A stretch of DNA of 64,000 nt from Chelonoidis abingdonii (GCF_003597395.2 NC_133770.1:11914666-11978665), one strand, 5' to 3'; shown: positions 32,230-45,481, counted from the stretch's first letter. Numbers and translations are program-made. Notes: a model not told the origin generated them from the sequence alone.

Positions 32230-33744
32230 ATTACCAGTTTATCCACAAATCCAGAAGTTTTAAAAGTTATCAATCAAATGAACTTCAATTATTCTTCAGT
32301 AAATGGGACTGATTATGGAAGAAATTAACTGAACAGAATCATTTTTCTTATATTTTTACTAAGAATCTGTACACTCATGTTAATATGTCATACAGTGTGG
32401 TTTTAAAATATATATCTATGGGTCTAGATGTGATAACTGTGATGACAGATATCAACTCCACTCCTGTGGGTTTGATACAATACGAATCCACTCCATAGGT
32501 CTGATTGTGAGGCTGTGGCCTCAGACTGCAAACTCTTTGGAGCAGAGAACATGGGACAGATTTGGAGGTTAGCCTAAAGGGGTCTAAGATGGTGTAATTT
32601 ACACCTTCTTACAATCCTATCAGCACTAGACTCCCTTGGATTCACTTTGACCTGCTTAAGCCGAATTATACTCTTAGATTCATACATCTCGAAACATAGC
32701 TTGCATCCCTCCATCCCTCTGTATTTGGCTCTGATGGTCCATCCTTGCTATCTCTAAATGCTTATTCTGTATGGCACCTAAATGGTCTATAATGGGGAAG
32801 TTCTTAAATGCAGAGTTTTATCAGTGATTCTAAATATCCAACAGTAAATTCTCCAGGTGAAATTCTGGCCCTATTGAAGTCAATGATAAAAGTCTCGTTT
32901 CACCAGGATTTCACTTAAGCCATATCAGCAATAATGGAAACTTACTGTAACTGATCTGATATCAGTCTATAGTGCAAATACCGGTACTCGCTTAGATTAT
33001 TTTTACAAGGCATGTTATTTACAGTAGGGACACATGGAATTCACCTATGGTGCTCTGATCATAAAAATGCATATTTTCCCAATCTTGCAAAATCTACACA
33101 AACTCTCAGAAGTCTGGTTTTCCTGATAAATTTTTGTGGTTGTCGATTAGACAGAAAAAATGTATATCTTGTTTGATTTTGATGTTTCTGAGTCTTTTTT
33201 AAACTATTTTATGGCACAAAAGAAGAAATAAAATAATTCAGTGTTGATAATGTGATTTGTGTTTACATTCTTTTCTCCCTGAATTTCATTTTGCTTCCCA
33301 GTTATCATCTGTACTGCTGTCCTTACTTTTAAAAATGTCTCTTTTTCAGACTAAATGAAGAATAAATAGATTGTTTGACTTTCAAATTTAAAAATAAACA
33401 AACTGTGAGTAGGATTCTCAAAAGTGCTCAGTGTTGGCTGCTCCCATTCAAATCAAGGGAAAAGTTACCATTGGTTTCAGCGTGAACAGAATTAGGCCAG
33501 TACTGGGTGTGTTTGAAAATCACACCCTTTTTCAAAATGTTGAGGACATTTGATACATTACTGTGAAATCGTCTCTTTCTCTTTGTGTAATAGCACTGCA
33601 CTTGAGATCAGCACAGGCACCTGAACTAGCGCCTCTTTAGTATAAATGAGTCGAGGCTGCTGGGAGACCATTCTCCATGATGGAACTTTGATACTTGCTA
33701 CCTCCTTTGATGCGCCAGCCCCCCAGATTTGTTACAATGGGGAC
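32230..33744. other. No gene; old hairpin-repeat remnants
   Basis: No exon found. TATTGAAGTCAATG at 32874 and ATTCTCAAAAGTGCTC at about 33415 belong to the dispersed families noted in the findings. Confidence 0.4.
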
Positions 33745-33890
33745 ACGGGCCATAGGACTGGAAAAGACCTCATGAGTCAAGTCCAGACCCCTGGTTGCCA
33801 GTCCATTATATAATCCCATTCATAAATTTATTAAGCTCCATTTTGAAATTAGCTAACGTTCCAGACATCTTAAAAAAGATCATCATCTCT
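33745..33890 (-). repeat. CR1 3' fragment, diverged
   Basis: CATAGGACTGGAAAAGACCT, CCAGTCCATTATATAATCCC and TTATTAAGCTCCATTTTGAA follow the CR1 3' UTR order. Confidence 0.6.
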
Positions 33891-35670
33891 CCTGGGCTTT
33901 TAGGGAGGGGAATGGGTTAAAGTTTAAAGAGGTTTTATTATGTGAGTTTATTGTATTATTGTAATTGCTGGTGGGTAATTATTTATGGCACTCAGGTGGG
34001 ATGTTTTAATTTCAGATTCCCTTGCATGTTTCCCTTCAAAGTTGGTTCAAAAGCAGCAGAACCTATTCAGTGTATATCAATAATGAGTTAATAATACATT
34101 ATGAGGGAGTTTACCCTTTAGAGAGACACACTCCTAAAACAGGAGCAGCACACACAGTTCCTCCTGGATAAAGAAGTGATTTAATAATTTGGGGGGTGGG
34201 GAATTTTAGGAGCATTCAAATTCCACATGCCTTGTTTACAAAGAGGGGAACTGGAATGAGGCTGTGTTTTATTTATTATGGTAGTAGTTCTCTTGGCACA
34301 TTCCAGCACTGCCATTGAAAGCAGAAGAATGTCACCAGAGGCCGTTTCCTACACACTGCACTGGAAGTGCTCAAAAATCTCAGCTGGAAGGCAACTTATT
34401 GAGGCCTGAGATCATAATGTGCTTCTCCTGCTTAATTGACATTTGTCCCAATGCTGGAAGAAACCGTTAACAACGCTCTGCGAACATAGAATAGCAACCA
34501 GAAAAGGCCTGCAAAGCCAGGTTTGAATTTTGCCATTACTTTCCTGGGTAGGTTTATTATCTGTGAACAGGTATCATTGGTTGACCCTCCATTAAAGCTG
34601 CGGAGTTATCACAATGGCTGCATGCAGGGCTTCCTCTTGAGAAGCCGTTGTGTTTCCAGCTATTTGTCCAATGCCGAGGAAAACATTAGCCAACAGCTAA
34701 GGACCTCGGGATGTCTGAGTAAGAAAAGAAAATATTCAGAACTATTCACATGGGGAAGGGTTGGCAAGAGCCGTCCTTTGGATTAGAGACACAAGAAGGA
34801 AATTGTATAGGGCCAAATGGTGCCAGCTTGTGCTAGTTTGTATTTGGGACAGTGTGGAGCCAGTCCACCCCGAGCATGATCCGTCCCCCCGCTGTGTACA
34901 GAAGCTACAAAAGCAGCACTGTACTTCAAGCACTCTACAGGTTGGTGTGGAGGACAGGATGAGGCCATGGTTTTCTCTCCTCCCCGAGGTATATTGTGGT
35001 ACCATCTTTGCAAAATTAGTCGGAGGCACTCCCCTTGTGAGGGGTCGCTCACATGATGCAGGCAGAGTCAGGGTCTGCTTGCTTGGAGTCTGTAGGAGCC
35101 ATCTCAGCATGTAGCTAACAAAGAGAATTGGGGTTTAAATGGTTCCAGGTCTCACTGTGGGTTCCTGAAATGCCAAGACAGTAGCATAGTGACAAGCACG
35201 ACACTCCCAGCTGTCTGATGTGGTAAAAAGCAAGACACTTCCTGCCCCGTTAGGGCATTGTGCATCCTAGGATGCGGAGAGGTAGAGACATGGAGACCAA
35301 GGAGAAATAGTCCAGGTGAGGACCAAGGGATGGTCCAGAGACTTAGCAGTAGGAATGGACAAGATGCTCGTCTTATATAAGTAGCTGAGCATGCCCAGCA
35401 AAAGGCTTTATTCCGACAAATAAACTAAGCCAATCAGCTGCGTAACGTGTGAAATGCAGAACATGTCCCTTCCTCCAATTTCGCTCCCCATTCATGAATT
35501 TGCACTGAAGTTATCACCGTAAAGGCATGCACCTTTGAAAGGGGGCACAGTCGGATGATGAGCGGGTACTGCAATAAATATAATATGCTTCTGCAATCAC
35601 CCAAAGAGAAATTAGTTACAAATATAGCATTAGTCGCTTCATTCCTTGGACAGCATCAGAGTATCTTTGA
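33891..35670. other. No gene seen
   Basis: Overlapping open frames on both strands near 34742-35114 (up to 122 codons) have no recognisable domain and mirror each other. No splice context. Confidence 0.4.
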
Positions 35671-35674
35671 TGCT

Positions 35675-35805
35675 TAGAGATAAATTAAGGCACAGAGAAG
35701 TTAAGTGATTTGCTAAAGGTCACAGATGGAGTTAGTGTCAGAGCCACAATTCGAACTCAGGACATTCTGGTCCCTTCTCCTGTACTCAGAGCACTAGACA
35801 GTTGA
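35675..35805 (-). repeat. MIR-like SINE
   Basis: AAATTAAGGCACAGAGAAGT, TAAGTGATTTGCTAAAGGTC and CACAATTCGAACTCAGGACA are reverse-complement MIR landmarks. Confidence 0.75.
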
Positions 35806-35854
35806 GGTATGTGTACACTGTAATCAGAGCTGTGACTGCAGCACATGTAGATGG

Positions 35855-36114
35855 ATCATAGAATATCAGGATTGAAAGAGACCTCAGGAGATCATCCAGT
35901 CCAACCCCCTGCTCAAAGCAGGACCAACACCAATTAAATCATCCCAGCCAGGGCTTTGTCAAGCTGGGCCTTAAAAACATCTAAGGATGGAGATTCCACC
36001 ACCTCCCTAGGTAACCCATTCCAGTGCTTCACCACTCTGAGTCAAAAAGTTTTTCCTAATATCCAACCTAAACCTCCCCCACTGCAACTTGAGACCATTA
36101 CTCCTTGTTCTGTC
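35855..36114 (-). repeat. CR1 3' insertion in a MITE
   Basis: ATCATAGAATATCAGGATTG through CTTGAGACCATTACTCCTTG. It is truncated at its 5' side exactly where an AAGAAC microsatellite begins. Confidence 0.9.
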
Positions 36115-36138
36115 AAGAACAAGAACAAGAACAAGAAC
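36115..36138. repeat. (AAGAAC)4 at the CR1 5' junction
   Basis: Four perfect AAGAAC units lie between the truncated CR1 5' end and the MITE. Confidence 0.95.
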
Positions 36139-36354
36139 GTACCTGAGCTAGGCTTTACTCTAGCTAGTTCAGTTACCAATAGTAGTGAAGCCATGGCAGC
36201 CCTGGTTGCCACATGGGCTAAATATCTAAATAATGACCCAGACTCCCTGACAGGCTTGTACTCAAGCGACTAATGTGAGCTCGCTAAATTAAAACTATTT
36301 GGAGTATGTCTACACAAGCTGCAATGACACCTCTGACTACAGTGTTGTCATACC

Positions 36355-36994
36355 CTTTGTTTCTCTGGAAAGCAGGTAACAGGACATGTTCAGATGTAGC
36401 AGACACAAAATTAAAAGAGAGAAAATACAAGCAAGATGGATATACTGTAGGCCAAGCACCTTCCCCTGGTGCATTAACACCATGACTAGTGTCAAACAAT
36501 ATAACCAAAAATTTCAAAAATTGGGGAATTTTAATGATTTCGCATGCCTCAGTGTTTGTTCGGTTTGTGTCTTAAGCTGGGCACTCAAAATCACTCGGCA
36601 TTTTTTAAGATCTTGGTCCGTGACTATGTTGCTTTCTCCATCTTTGTTTTGTCTATTCACCTGTATTCTGTGCGCAGAATGTTGCATTCAGCGTACATAC
36701 GGCCTTTGGTTTAAGATCCTTCCTTGGAAATCATGGTTAGTAGCTTGTTGCTCCACAACACCCTTTCATTTTAACATTCATGGCATCAAACTGCAAAGCG
36801 CAGACCTGAGTTAGTGAGGAATAAAGGTCAGAGGCTGATAAAGAGCAGGAGGAAACATCTAAGCAGAAACCATTCCCAACCTTGAAAAATACAAGACTAA
36901 AGCAAACATAAAATTACTATAAGGACAATTGTTTTGCTTAGCTGTTTCATCACAGGGCTATATTCAGCCATGGCATAAAGTCTATTCTCTTCAA
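36355..36994. other. No gene seen
   Basis: The 142-codon frame at 36386-36814 has no similarity and no codon bias. Confidence 0.4.
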
Positions 36995-37135
36995 TCAGCT
37001 ATCTAGTTTGTAAGCTCTTCAGGGCAGGGGCAATTTTTTTTTTTTTATTACACGTGTGTAGCACAGTAAACCCTGATCTCTGACAGGGCCTTTAACCTCC
37101 TGAAATACAAACACTAGCTAATAATCAGTAATAAA
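36995..37135 (+). repeat. MIR/L2-type tail
   Basis: TTTGTAAGCTCTTCAGGGCA and GTGTAGCACAGTAAACCCTG, with a poly(T) run in the middle. Confidence 0.6.
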
Positions 37136-37204
37136 GGCCTAATGTGGACTCTTTAATTTTACCTTAATTTTGGACTAGCTGTTTAAAAATAGAGACAAAC
37201 AAAA

Positions 37205-37482
37205 AAACATATGAGGAATGTGGTGCCACCTTGACCACTTTATTGAAAAAAAATGTTGCAGCAATTTAGAAGGTACATAGCAGAAAGTGGCAGTTCTGAT
37301 CCAGTTAATCTGTCTGTACAGAGAGGATGGGAAGAGAACTTTATCCATATTCTTTAGGAAGCAGGAACTTAAGGGGTGACTTGGTGAAGGCGCTGAATAT
37401 CCAATTCCAATGGGATTAGAGACTGCACGTCTCCATTTGAGTTTTTGGCACATGCAAGAGTCTGGAGTCCAGGCTGAAGGGT
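37205..37482 (-). other. Weak candidate 3' terminal exon
   Basis: On the minus strand a pyrimidine-rich tract ends in CTTACCCTTCAG at about 37471, followed by a short open frame (CAKNSNGDVQSLIPLELDIQ) that stops at TAA. An AATAAA signal lies near 37245, then a T/G-rich stretch. This resembles a 3' exon with a polyadenylation site. I do not recognise the protein, and it is not part of MINDY4, whose last exon is at 49 kb. It could be a lncRNA end or chance. Confidence 0.2.
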
Positions 37483-37565
37483 AAGAGGAATAAAATCCTG
37501 AATCCAGGAGTATTCACATGACTTCCATATAAGCCAGTAGCTTTCAACAACAGCTGTGTGTTTAT

Positions 37566-38260
37566 AGATTCCAAAGCCAGGAGGAACCATTGTGATCATC
37601 TAGTCCATCCTCTATGACATAGGCCAGAGAAGTTCTCCAAAATAAATTCTTTTGAACTAGAGCAGATCTTTTAGAAAAACTCAGTCTTCTTTAAAAATTG
37701 CCAGTGTTGGAGAATAGACCCACCATGCTAGGTTAATTGTGCTAGTGGCTAATTACACTGACTGTTAAAAATTTACACCTCATTTGCTATCTAAATTTGT
37801 CTAGCTTCAACTTCCAGCCATTTCATCGTGTTATACCTTTGTTCATTAGATTGAAGAGACTATTATCTAGTATTTGTTCCCCATGTAGGAATTTATACAC
37901 TGTGATCAAGTCATCCCTTAACCTTCTCTTTGTTAAGCTAAATAGACCGAGTGCCTCTAGTCTATCACTATAAGGCATATTTTCTCATCTTTTAGCCATT
38001 CTCATGGCTCTTCTCTGAACTCTCTCTGGTTTTTCAACACCTTTCTTGAATACTGGGCAGCAGAACTTCACACAGTATTCCAGCAGTGGTCACACCAGTG
38101 CCAAATACAGAGGTAAGAATATAGAAGCATTGGGTTTTACCTCTATACTCCTACTCTGGATTCCCCTGTTTATGTATCCCAGGATCACTTAAGCCTTTTT
38201 GGCCACAGTGTTGCACTGAGAGCTCATGTTTAGCTGGTTGTCCATCAGGATGCCTATGCA
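37566..38260 (-). repeat. CR1 3' half
   Basis: TTCCAAAGCCAGGAGGAACC, CCCCATGTAGGAATTTATAC, CCTTAACCTTCTCTTTGTTA and GTGCCAAATACAGAGGTAAG. It is the best intact reference here for the copy split at 8173. Confidence 0.9.
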
Positions 38261-41200
38261 TGAGCAAGTCCCAGTTCTAGAGATTGAGAGCACAGACAGG
38301 ACCAAGCCAACAGCAGCTGTCGGGTATAGTGGCTAATGAAGTCTGTCCCTAGCATAAACCCAGCTCTTTCTTTCTGTTTCAATAGCTAAAAAATTTGTCC
38401 AGGCCCTGTTGATCTCCTCCCTCTTTCTGGCCTCTCCTTCCATTCATCCAAAAGGCAACAGCTAACATGATTCTACTCCCCGTCCATCTGAGCACATCAC
38501 TTTCCCTCTGAACATTGTTTCACTGGGTTCCCCTCACCTAATTTATGTCAAGTATAAACGTCCAGGCCCTGCAGATTTCTGCCCAACCAATGTGTCATAG
38601 CTAATTTCTTATTGTGTTCTCATCCCCAGGGCCTCTTCCCTCCACTGGTGAAGCCAAACTTCACTGCCCAATTTCCTTCTAGATCATTCCTGTCTCTAAG
38701 TCTTCTTGGATGCTGCACCTATGCATGGAACACATTCCTAGTCCCTCTCTTTACTCAAATCCTTCCTAAAGACTCTCTTAGGCAGTCAGGCTCACTAGTC
38801 CCATCAATGAAATGTCTTCTCTATGCTATTGTTTGATGAGGGGAAGATCAAATTGGTAGGGAAATTAACAATTTTTAATGTTAATAAAAATGCCCCACTG
38901 CTGAGTCCAGGGCCTTGCAGGTTGGTTTTCCAATGGCAGAGAAATCAGTGATGCAGAACCCAGGTATATTCTAAGTGTAACTTACTTGAGTTACACCTAT
39001 ACACCTTTCCTAGAACAGAGGTGTCCACAAACAGCATACAGGACAATCCCATCTTTCAGGAATCTCAGATAACACCACTGCACAAGTCTCAGAGAACAAT
39101 TCTGCCTGTCGAGGATTGACCCCAATCAGAGACCAAGACAGAGCACAAATTCTCCTGCAACTCACAAAACTCCCTCTTTGCAATACCTTGCTGTGGAGAA
39201 TGTTAGGGTATGTGTTAAATATGTATTATTTGAATTATGAAGTATGTGGGAGGTGAAATATGTGGCTGGAAGTGAAATAATGGTTTGAAATCTAAGGATT
39301 CTGTGAGGATACATTGGGTTTCTAGGAGCCTCGCATAATGTCTGAATGAAAATCATCAATGGGAAGAGGACTGTTGGAGGAGGGGGTGTAGATACTTGCC
39401 AGCTTGAGGCAGTTGGGTTCAGACTGGATGACGTTGCCAATAAAGGTTTCTTCAGATTCCAGAGACTGGTCCATTAGGATCCAGGTTGCCGAGTGGGTGG
39501 TGGTGAGACATGATAGGAGAGCATCAGACCCTGTGGCTTGTGAAAAGAAAACCTGAAGTGGATATGAAATAAGACTTTCTGAGGCTTGAGAAAGGAAGTG
39601 GCCAATTCTAGAGGATTAGTACCAGAATTCATTCATAGGTTTTAATTGTAAATAACAAATTACAAGTTCATTAATTCCATTTGGAGTAGAGCTGTGGTGA
39701 ATGTGGATTTCCGTGGTGGCTTTTGAAGAATGCTTACCATACCTATTAGGGACCCCCACTGCTGGGAACAGGCTCCTCATAACATGGGAGCAGAGGACGG
39801 GTGACCTGAGATAAGATTTCCAAGTGAAAAGCTGGATGGTGATAGCCAGTAACTGAGATGGTTGATAGAAAACCTGGGGTCATGACACTTGCATAATGAA
39901 GGTTTAAAAAAAACATAGCATGCCTTTCCAACACTGAACATTTGCTTGCAAAATCAGACCCTAAAGAGATTGGCTTCCTGCACGTATCTGTTATTTTTAC
40001 TTGCTGTTATAAAATAAATACACTTCCATTCCCATTAATTTCTAGGGATCAAGGCAGTGGAGAATAATCAGTTAGATAATCCCAACCCTATGGGGATTGT
40101 TATGGATGTGTGCCATATCATCGGTCGGGTCGGTGTAAGTCAGTAGGTGGAGCCATGATGATTTACGCCAGCTGAGGATCTGGCCTCATGTTTTACCTTG
40201 GCCTTTCTTGCATGCTCATTTAATGCAATCCAAGGCCACAAATTAAAATAAATAATAAAAAAGAACAATTCACGGCTGGGTACATTTGTGTTCATAACCT
40301 ACGCCTGTCCGAACAGTAGTTAGGCAGGACAAAGCACAATGGACTTCCTTGCCTTTATTGCTTTCATTCACTTCATGTCATGCCAAGGAAGCTTGATTAT
40401 GGGAAATTCTAATAATTAACTGTTGATGTTTTTAACTGCTGTTCCCAGGAGATTTACAATAACCTGTGGTGGTTGTTCTGTAGGACAGTCTTTCTGGAAC
40501 AGTTGTAGATAACATATACCCTCCTCGTGACTGGTTTTGGATGGACTGGACTTGACTTTGTTTTTGTTTTAAAGCAAAGAATGGTATTTTTCCTTTAAAC
40601 AACAGTCATCTGTTTCCTCCCTTCCCATGTAAAACTTTCTTCTTGCATCAGGCACCTGCAGCAAATTTGCTTCTCAGAGTCCATGGAAGAAATATACTTG
40701 CTACCTCACTGTAACCCTGAAGATATATGCTTTGCACAACATCATAAACCAGCAACTAAAGGGTTAAAATTAGTCTTGACATTTAGAACACAGGCGATTT
40801 AGAACACGGAGATTTCTTGTGTTGCTATTGGCTTTTTTAATTATATAACTCAAATGCATATAATATCAATTTTTTAAAAAAACAACCACAAAGGAATATA
40901 GCCAATTAATAGAACCTATGAATAGAGACATCTGGATAAAGATGACAGACAGTGAGACAAACAGACAGATAATCCTTTTATCAGCCAGGAAAAACAAAAT
41001 TGTGTGAGGTCTTAATCTTCTGAGCTATTTATTTCCACATAGTGGAAACAGACAGGCCTCAATGGAATTATAGTGGGAATGAATTTGCCTCCAACTGTAG
41101 AAATCTCCTCATTTAATTTAGTTAATAGGACAAAGAGAGAGGCAAATGCAGGTGAAAGGCCAGTTGTCACCGATTCAAAAAAAGGCGAGTGTTTATCATC

Positions 41201-42415
41201 GAGTCCATGTTTCACAATGTGCTGCATCTCCAGGATGAAACAATTTGTTCTAGTTTCACTGCCTGGTATTTAAGGTGGATTTTTTGTTTTTAAGCCAGGG
41301 TTCTTTTTGCTCCCACCCACAGTGATATGTTTTTTATGGTATAGCATTTGAACACCCTTCCTCATCAAAACCAGATGGATCATGTCAATAACACAGTTCA
41401 ATCCACTGCTCAGTTACTCTAATTTCCTCATTTGGGTTTACAACTTCTCTTTGAAAGTAACCTTGGGAAAAACCTAGCCACTCTTGGACACATCATGCCC
41501 CGTACATCTGCATATGTGGAGAGCTGGGACCACACTCCTCCCTAACAATAACCTAAAATGTTCCTTGTTCGCTGCACTATGTCATATCAGTGGGACAAAA
41601 TCCAGTGTCTGAAGAGCTTGGCTCTTAGTCACAATACTTACCAAACCAAATACATCTTAGTGGAAAATCTGTTTGCCGAATATAACTTTTTAACCTTATT
41701 CTCTTTGCGTACTGCACAAAGGAAAGACTGGAGTGGAAAATTTTCTGCTGCACATTCTTTGCTAGTATTTCGTTAACTAATAAATATGTGCTAAATACCA
41801 ATGTGCTGAATTCCTAGCATATTTTTGCTGATGATTTGGACTTTCATGACAAATGGATTCAAGATAATGATTATGAAATAAACAGAACGCACATGTACAA
41901 GAGAACTGCATCTATGCTATACTAGTGGCCTTTGGGATTTTTACTCAGTTTTAGGGTGTTTATACAACAAAATCTACTCCCCCCACGTCATCCTCCATCA
42001 GACATGCCCCAGGACTCCCTCCACATATCAGCCTTGATAAACCTCCAGTTTCCTGATTTGAGGTATCTAACCTCATCACCAATCCAGTCCCACCACATTT
42101 TCAAATCTCCGAGCTGTCAAAAGCCTCCTGACTTCTTTTCATAATCCCCCATGACTAGCTCCTGAACTGACTGGGAGGTGTCTTGGGCTAATAAATGGAA
42201 GGTGAATAAGGATATGGAACACAGAGGTGGGAATGGCATATATACCAGGAGGATTCTACCACTCATCAAAATCCCTATTGATTTCAACAGTTATATGTAT
42301 CTGTCAACAACTGTACTATTCACAGAGTTTCCACAGGTGAGAGCAAAGCTACTGCAGCAGGAAGCCGCTTGAGCAGGTTGCTATATATATAATATCCATT
42401 GCAGATGAGGTTTTC
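38261..42415. other. No gene; possible old LINE text
   Basis: No exon found. The pyrimidine-rich 38390-38860 (CTTTACTCAAATCCTTCCTA, GCATGGAACACATTCC) resembles the 3' region of old L2/L3-type LINEs, with low confidence. 40125-40200 carries TTTACGCCAGCTGAGGATCT, an old dispersed repeat. Confidence 0.35.
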
Positions 42416-42419
42416 AGAA

Positions 42420-42605
42420 ACAACTAATGATCATGGGTGCCTCCATTTTTGGATGCTCAACTTGAGATACCTTAAAGGCCCTTGATTTTCATAGGTGGGT
42501 GTTCAGCACTTTCTGAAATTCAAATCCCTTTGAGGTGGCTCAAATGGGCATCTGAAGCACTGAAAATCATTGGATGCTCTTGAAAATCTTGGCCTACATG
42601 TAACT
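42420..42605. repeat. Old hairpin repeat (GATTTTCA family)
   Basis: GGATGCTCAACTTGAGATAC, CCTTAAAGGCCCTTGATTTT and AGCACTTTCTGAAATTCAAA, then an inverted return CAAATGGGCATC and GAAAATCTTGGCC. The two halves are partly complementary. Confidence 0.5.
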
Positions 42606-43434
42606 AGGCTCTGCTACATCAATGAACTTGAGAGCTTAGGTGGTATACGGACATTCGGCAGGTCTTCGGCACAGTGCTGAATTCCTCCTTTAATAACCAA
42701 TACGCTGCATATCCTTAATACCCAACTTTCATGAAGCTTTAGGGTTAAGCAAAACATATTCGTTATAATGTAGTGTTATAATTAAAGATCATTGTGTCAA
42801 GTAAAATGAGGTTGGGAAATGAATTTTGAAATCTTGGAATAAGGATCACTAAAGAACACTACATGCTATCTTTTCCAGTTCTCTTTTTAATACAACTCTT
42901 GTTTCCGTGTTCATATAATTCATTTGGCAGCTTTTTGTTAACTTAGAACATCATTAAAATAAGTTGATTTCTACAATGGCTATGATCCTATTCCATGCTG
43001 GTTGAATGACAAAAGAAAATATCTGAAGAGAGACCTTCTTTTCCCACCTCCCAGGTATAAATAAGGTTGCTAGAGAGAAAACAACTTCCTCAATTCAGAG
43101 TGCACAGCTGGGTTTATTATCTTCCAGCCAATGAAAACAAATAAATAAAAAGTACCAATATATAGGAAGTCACTTTAATGGGAGCCTGCTGTGACTAGCT
43201 TCCACCGTTTACATAACAAAGCAAACCAGACTGTGGGGCTCATTATTCCCTTGCTGTGGATTGACCTCTTTCGTTCTCAGCCCTTACTAACATAAAACAA
43301 AAATAACAGACACCAGTCATAATGGTGACTTTGATGCCTACATCCTACTGAAAGTCAAGTGAGATTTAAGCACCTTAATTGCTTAGGCATTTTTGAAAAT
43401 TATACATTTTATTAGTTCAGAAACTAAGGCCAAG

Positions 43435-43622
43435 AATTTCCAAAGGGACTAGGGATTTTGGATTCCCAGTTTCGGGGTTCCCAATCTGAGATATTTTACA
43501 GAGTCCTCCTTAATGGCTGCATACTTGCCTCCTGAAAATCAGGCCACCTTAAAGTGTCTCAGTTTGGTCAATCAAAACCTGAAGCACCCTAGCTGCTTTT
43601 GAAAAATTTGGCCTAAGGCTGT
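43435..43622. repeat. Old hairpin repeat, second copy
   Basis: CCCAATCTGAGATATTTTAC, CTCCTGAAAATCAGGCCACC, TTAAAGTGTCTCAGTTTGG and TTTTGAAAAATTTGGCC match the 42420 family. Confidence 0.5.
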
Positions 43623-43874
43623 ATGATTTTACCAAGGCATATAGCTTCCCACTGCGTTCTTCAGCAACCACCTCATGTCAGCTCAATTCCGTTGAGCCTA
43701 GTATGTCATTTTAAAAAATAATTAATTTGAATGTCATGTTCAGTGAAGATGCTGGTTTGACAATAAGTTGCCATTTTTTGCACAGGATGGGGACAGCACA
43801 AATAGCGTTAGGACAAGCTTCTCCATAGGTCCTGCCAGTGTACCTCAACCTGTCCCTAGATACTCCTGTCACCT

Positions 43875-44130
43875 TAGGGGTGGATCTACACTCAAAAAAA
43901 CAATGCGCACATCACAGCAATAGAAAACAACGGTGTAGCTGCACTAATACTAAGCCACTAGCATAGACAGGGCTTAAGCTATTTTACCAGGTTTTCATGA
44001 CATGAATGTAACACAAAGCCCGAGTCCTAGCAACACGAGCACTTACATTGCTACTGGCCCTAATGCAATAGCTGCACCATTGATGGAAGTTGAAGTCATT
44101 TTTCTAGTGTAGAAAGGCCTGCCTAGGGAT
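43875..44130. mobile_element. Possible GTCTACAC-type MITE
   Basis: GGTGGATCTACACTC at the left and AGTGTAGAAAGGCC at the right form imperfect inverted ends. The interior has TGTAGCTGCACTAATAC. Confidence 0.4.
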
Positions 44131-45472
44131 GAGAGAAAAATTTCGTAGCCAGGCTGAAACTGTTAACAAGTGGTATCTTTCGTAGTGTGGACACCTTTCT
44201 ACTGAGAACAAAATAAAGGCCATCAAACTAATTTCACAGAGGACTCCAAAGAGCTATGAGATGGTAACAACTTTCATGGGTCAGCTACTCCCATGAAATG
44301 TTCATTTTCAAATCTCTTGGTTTAATTTCCACTAACAAATTCATTACTCAAAAAGGGTGAGGGATCAAAGATATTACTATTGGTTTGAAAGGTATATTTT
44401 CCACAAAGGTGACAGATTATACAAATTTACTCAATTTCTGATCAAATCCTCATCTGAATATGCAATATGTCACTTCTGTTGTCTACTAAGAGGTCTGTTT
44501 TAAGAAGAAGGTACATTTATAACACTATAGAAGGAATGAGCATGAAATTAAGATATACTGCAATTTATGAATATTACAGATTTTAAATGCAGTTTTGCAA
44601 AGAGTTGCTGCTTTGTTAGTTTCAGGAAGTCACATCTGGAGAACAATGAAAACCAAAAGGGGAAACAATGAAAAGGAAAATGTAGTTTAAAAAACAGAGC
44701 CAATTTGCTGGAACAAGATGTGATTCTGCATAGAATTGTGTTTCTATATTGCCACTGAGCCCCTAAAGAAAACAAAATATGGAGGGCCCTTTATACTTGT
44801 CCCATCCAAAAAGAGATCTATACATTTGCAACCGTCAGTGTTCGCTTGTATTTTAAATGAAATAGAATCACGCAAGTGGGTTGATCATCAGGCCTGTGGG
44901 TAGTGTGAACAGTTATAATGTTGATGCTCTGTAATGTCATGCAGAAGAATTAGATCTGCTTAAGGGTCCCAGTACCTTGGTCTCAGGACCAAGATAAGCC
45001 CTCATCACCTTTGAAAGAAGGATTACCAAACATCTTTCATCAGTGATTCCTCTTACGCGGAGAGCTATCTCTGAGCTCTGAAGATCAAACCCCTCAGTGC
45101 CCTTTAGCCAGGATGGTGGCTGTATTGTGAGCCTGATGGGGGTGGAAGTATATTAGCAATGTGCAGAACTTCAGGGTCCCAGCCAAGTCATGGAGAACTA
45201 TGCTGTAGGAGTGGAAGTTAATCAATATACACATACAGTGGTATTGTGGAATTGTACTGAGCACATTTATTTCTGGCTTTCTGATATACAGGATTTGACT
45301 GTATCTTCCATCTGGATGAAATAGGACTTGGATTTTATTCAGATAAAAAAATTTCAGATACACAGGGGACTTTTGAAAGCAAATGGTATGTGTGGGAGGA
45401 CATAATTACAGGTAACAGGTCTTCTTGGATCAGAGAGAGTTGGATCCATAGGATTCTGCTGTGATGAAAAAC
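44131..45472. other. No gene seen
   Basis: AT-rich. Open frames at 44548-44775 and 45094-45363 have no similarity. Confidence 0.4.
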
Positions 45473-45481
45473 AACTTTCAG

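Larger units (their letters stand above)
35816..36354. mobile_element. Inverted-repeat MITE, split by CR1
   Basis: Left end GGTATGTGTACACTGTAATC and, read inward from the right, GGTATGACAACACTGTAGTC. The similarity continues for over 35 bp (CAGAGCTGTGACTGCAGC against CAGAGGTGTCATTGCAGC). The CR1 at 35855-36138 interrupts it. Without the CR1 it is about 255 bp, with no coding capacity. Confidence 0.8.

Noticed and set aside
34742..35114. Pair of about 120-codon frames on opposite strands
   Set aside because: Mirror frames over the same bases, no domain, no conserved splice sites; most likely chance in locally GC-rich sequence.
37175..37453. Possible MINDY4 C-terminus because of a C-x4-K-W-R-R-A string
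   Set aside because: The true MINDY4 last exon with correct phase and end sequence was found at 49132-49180.
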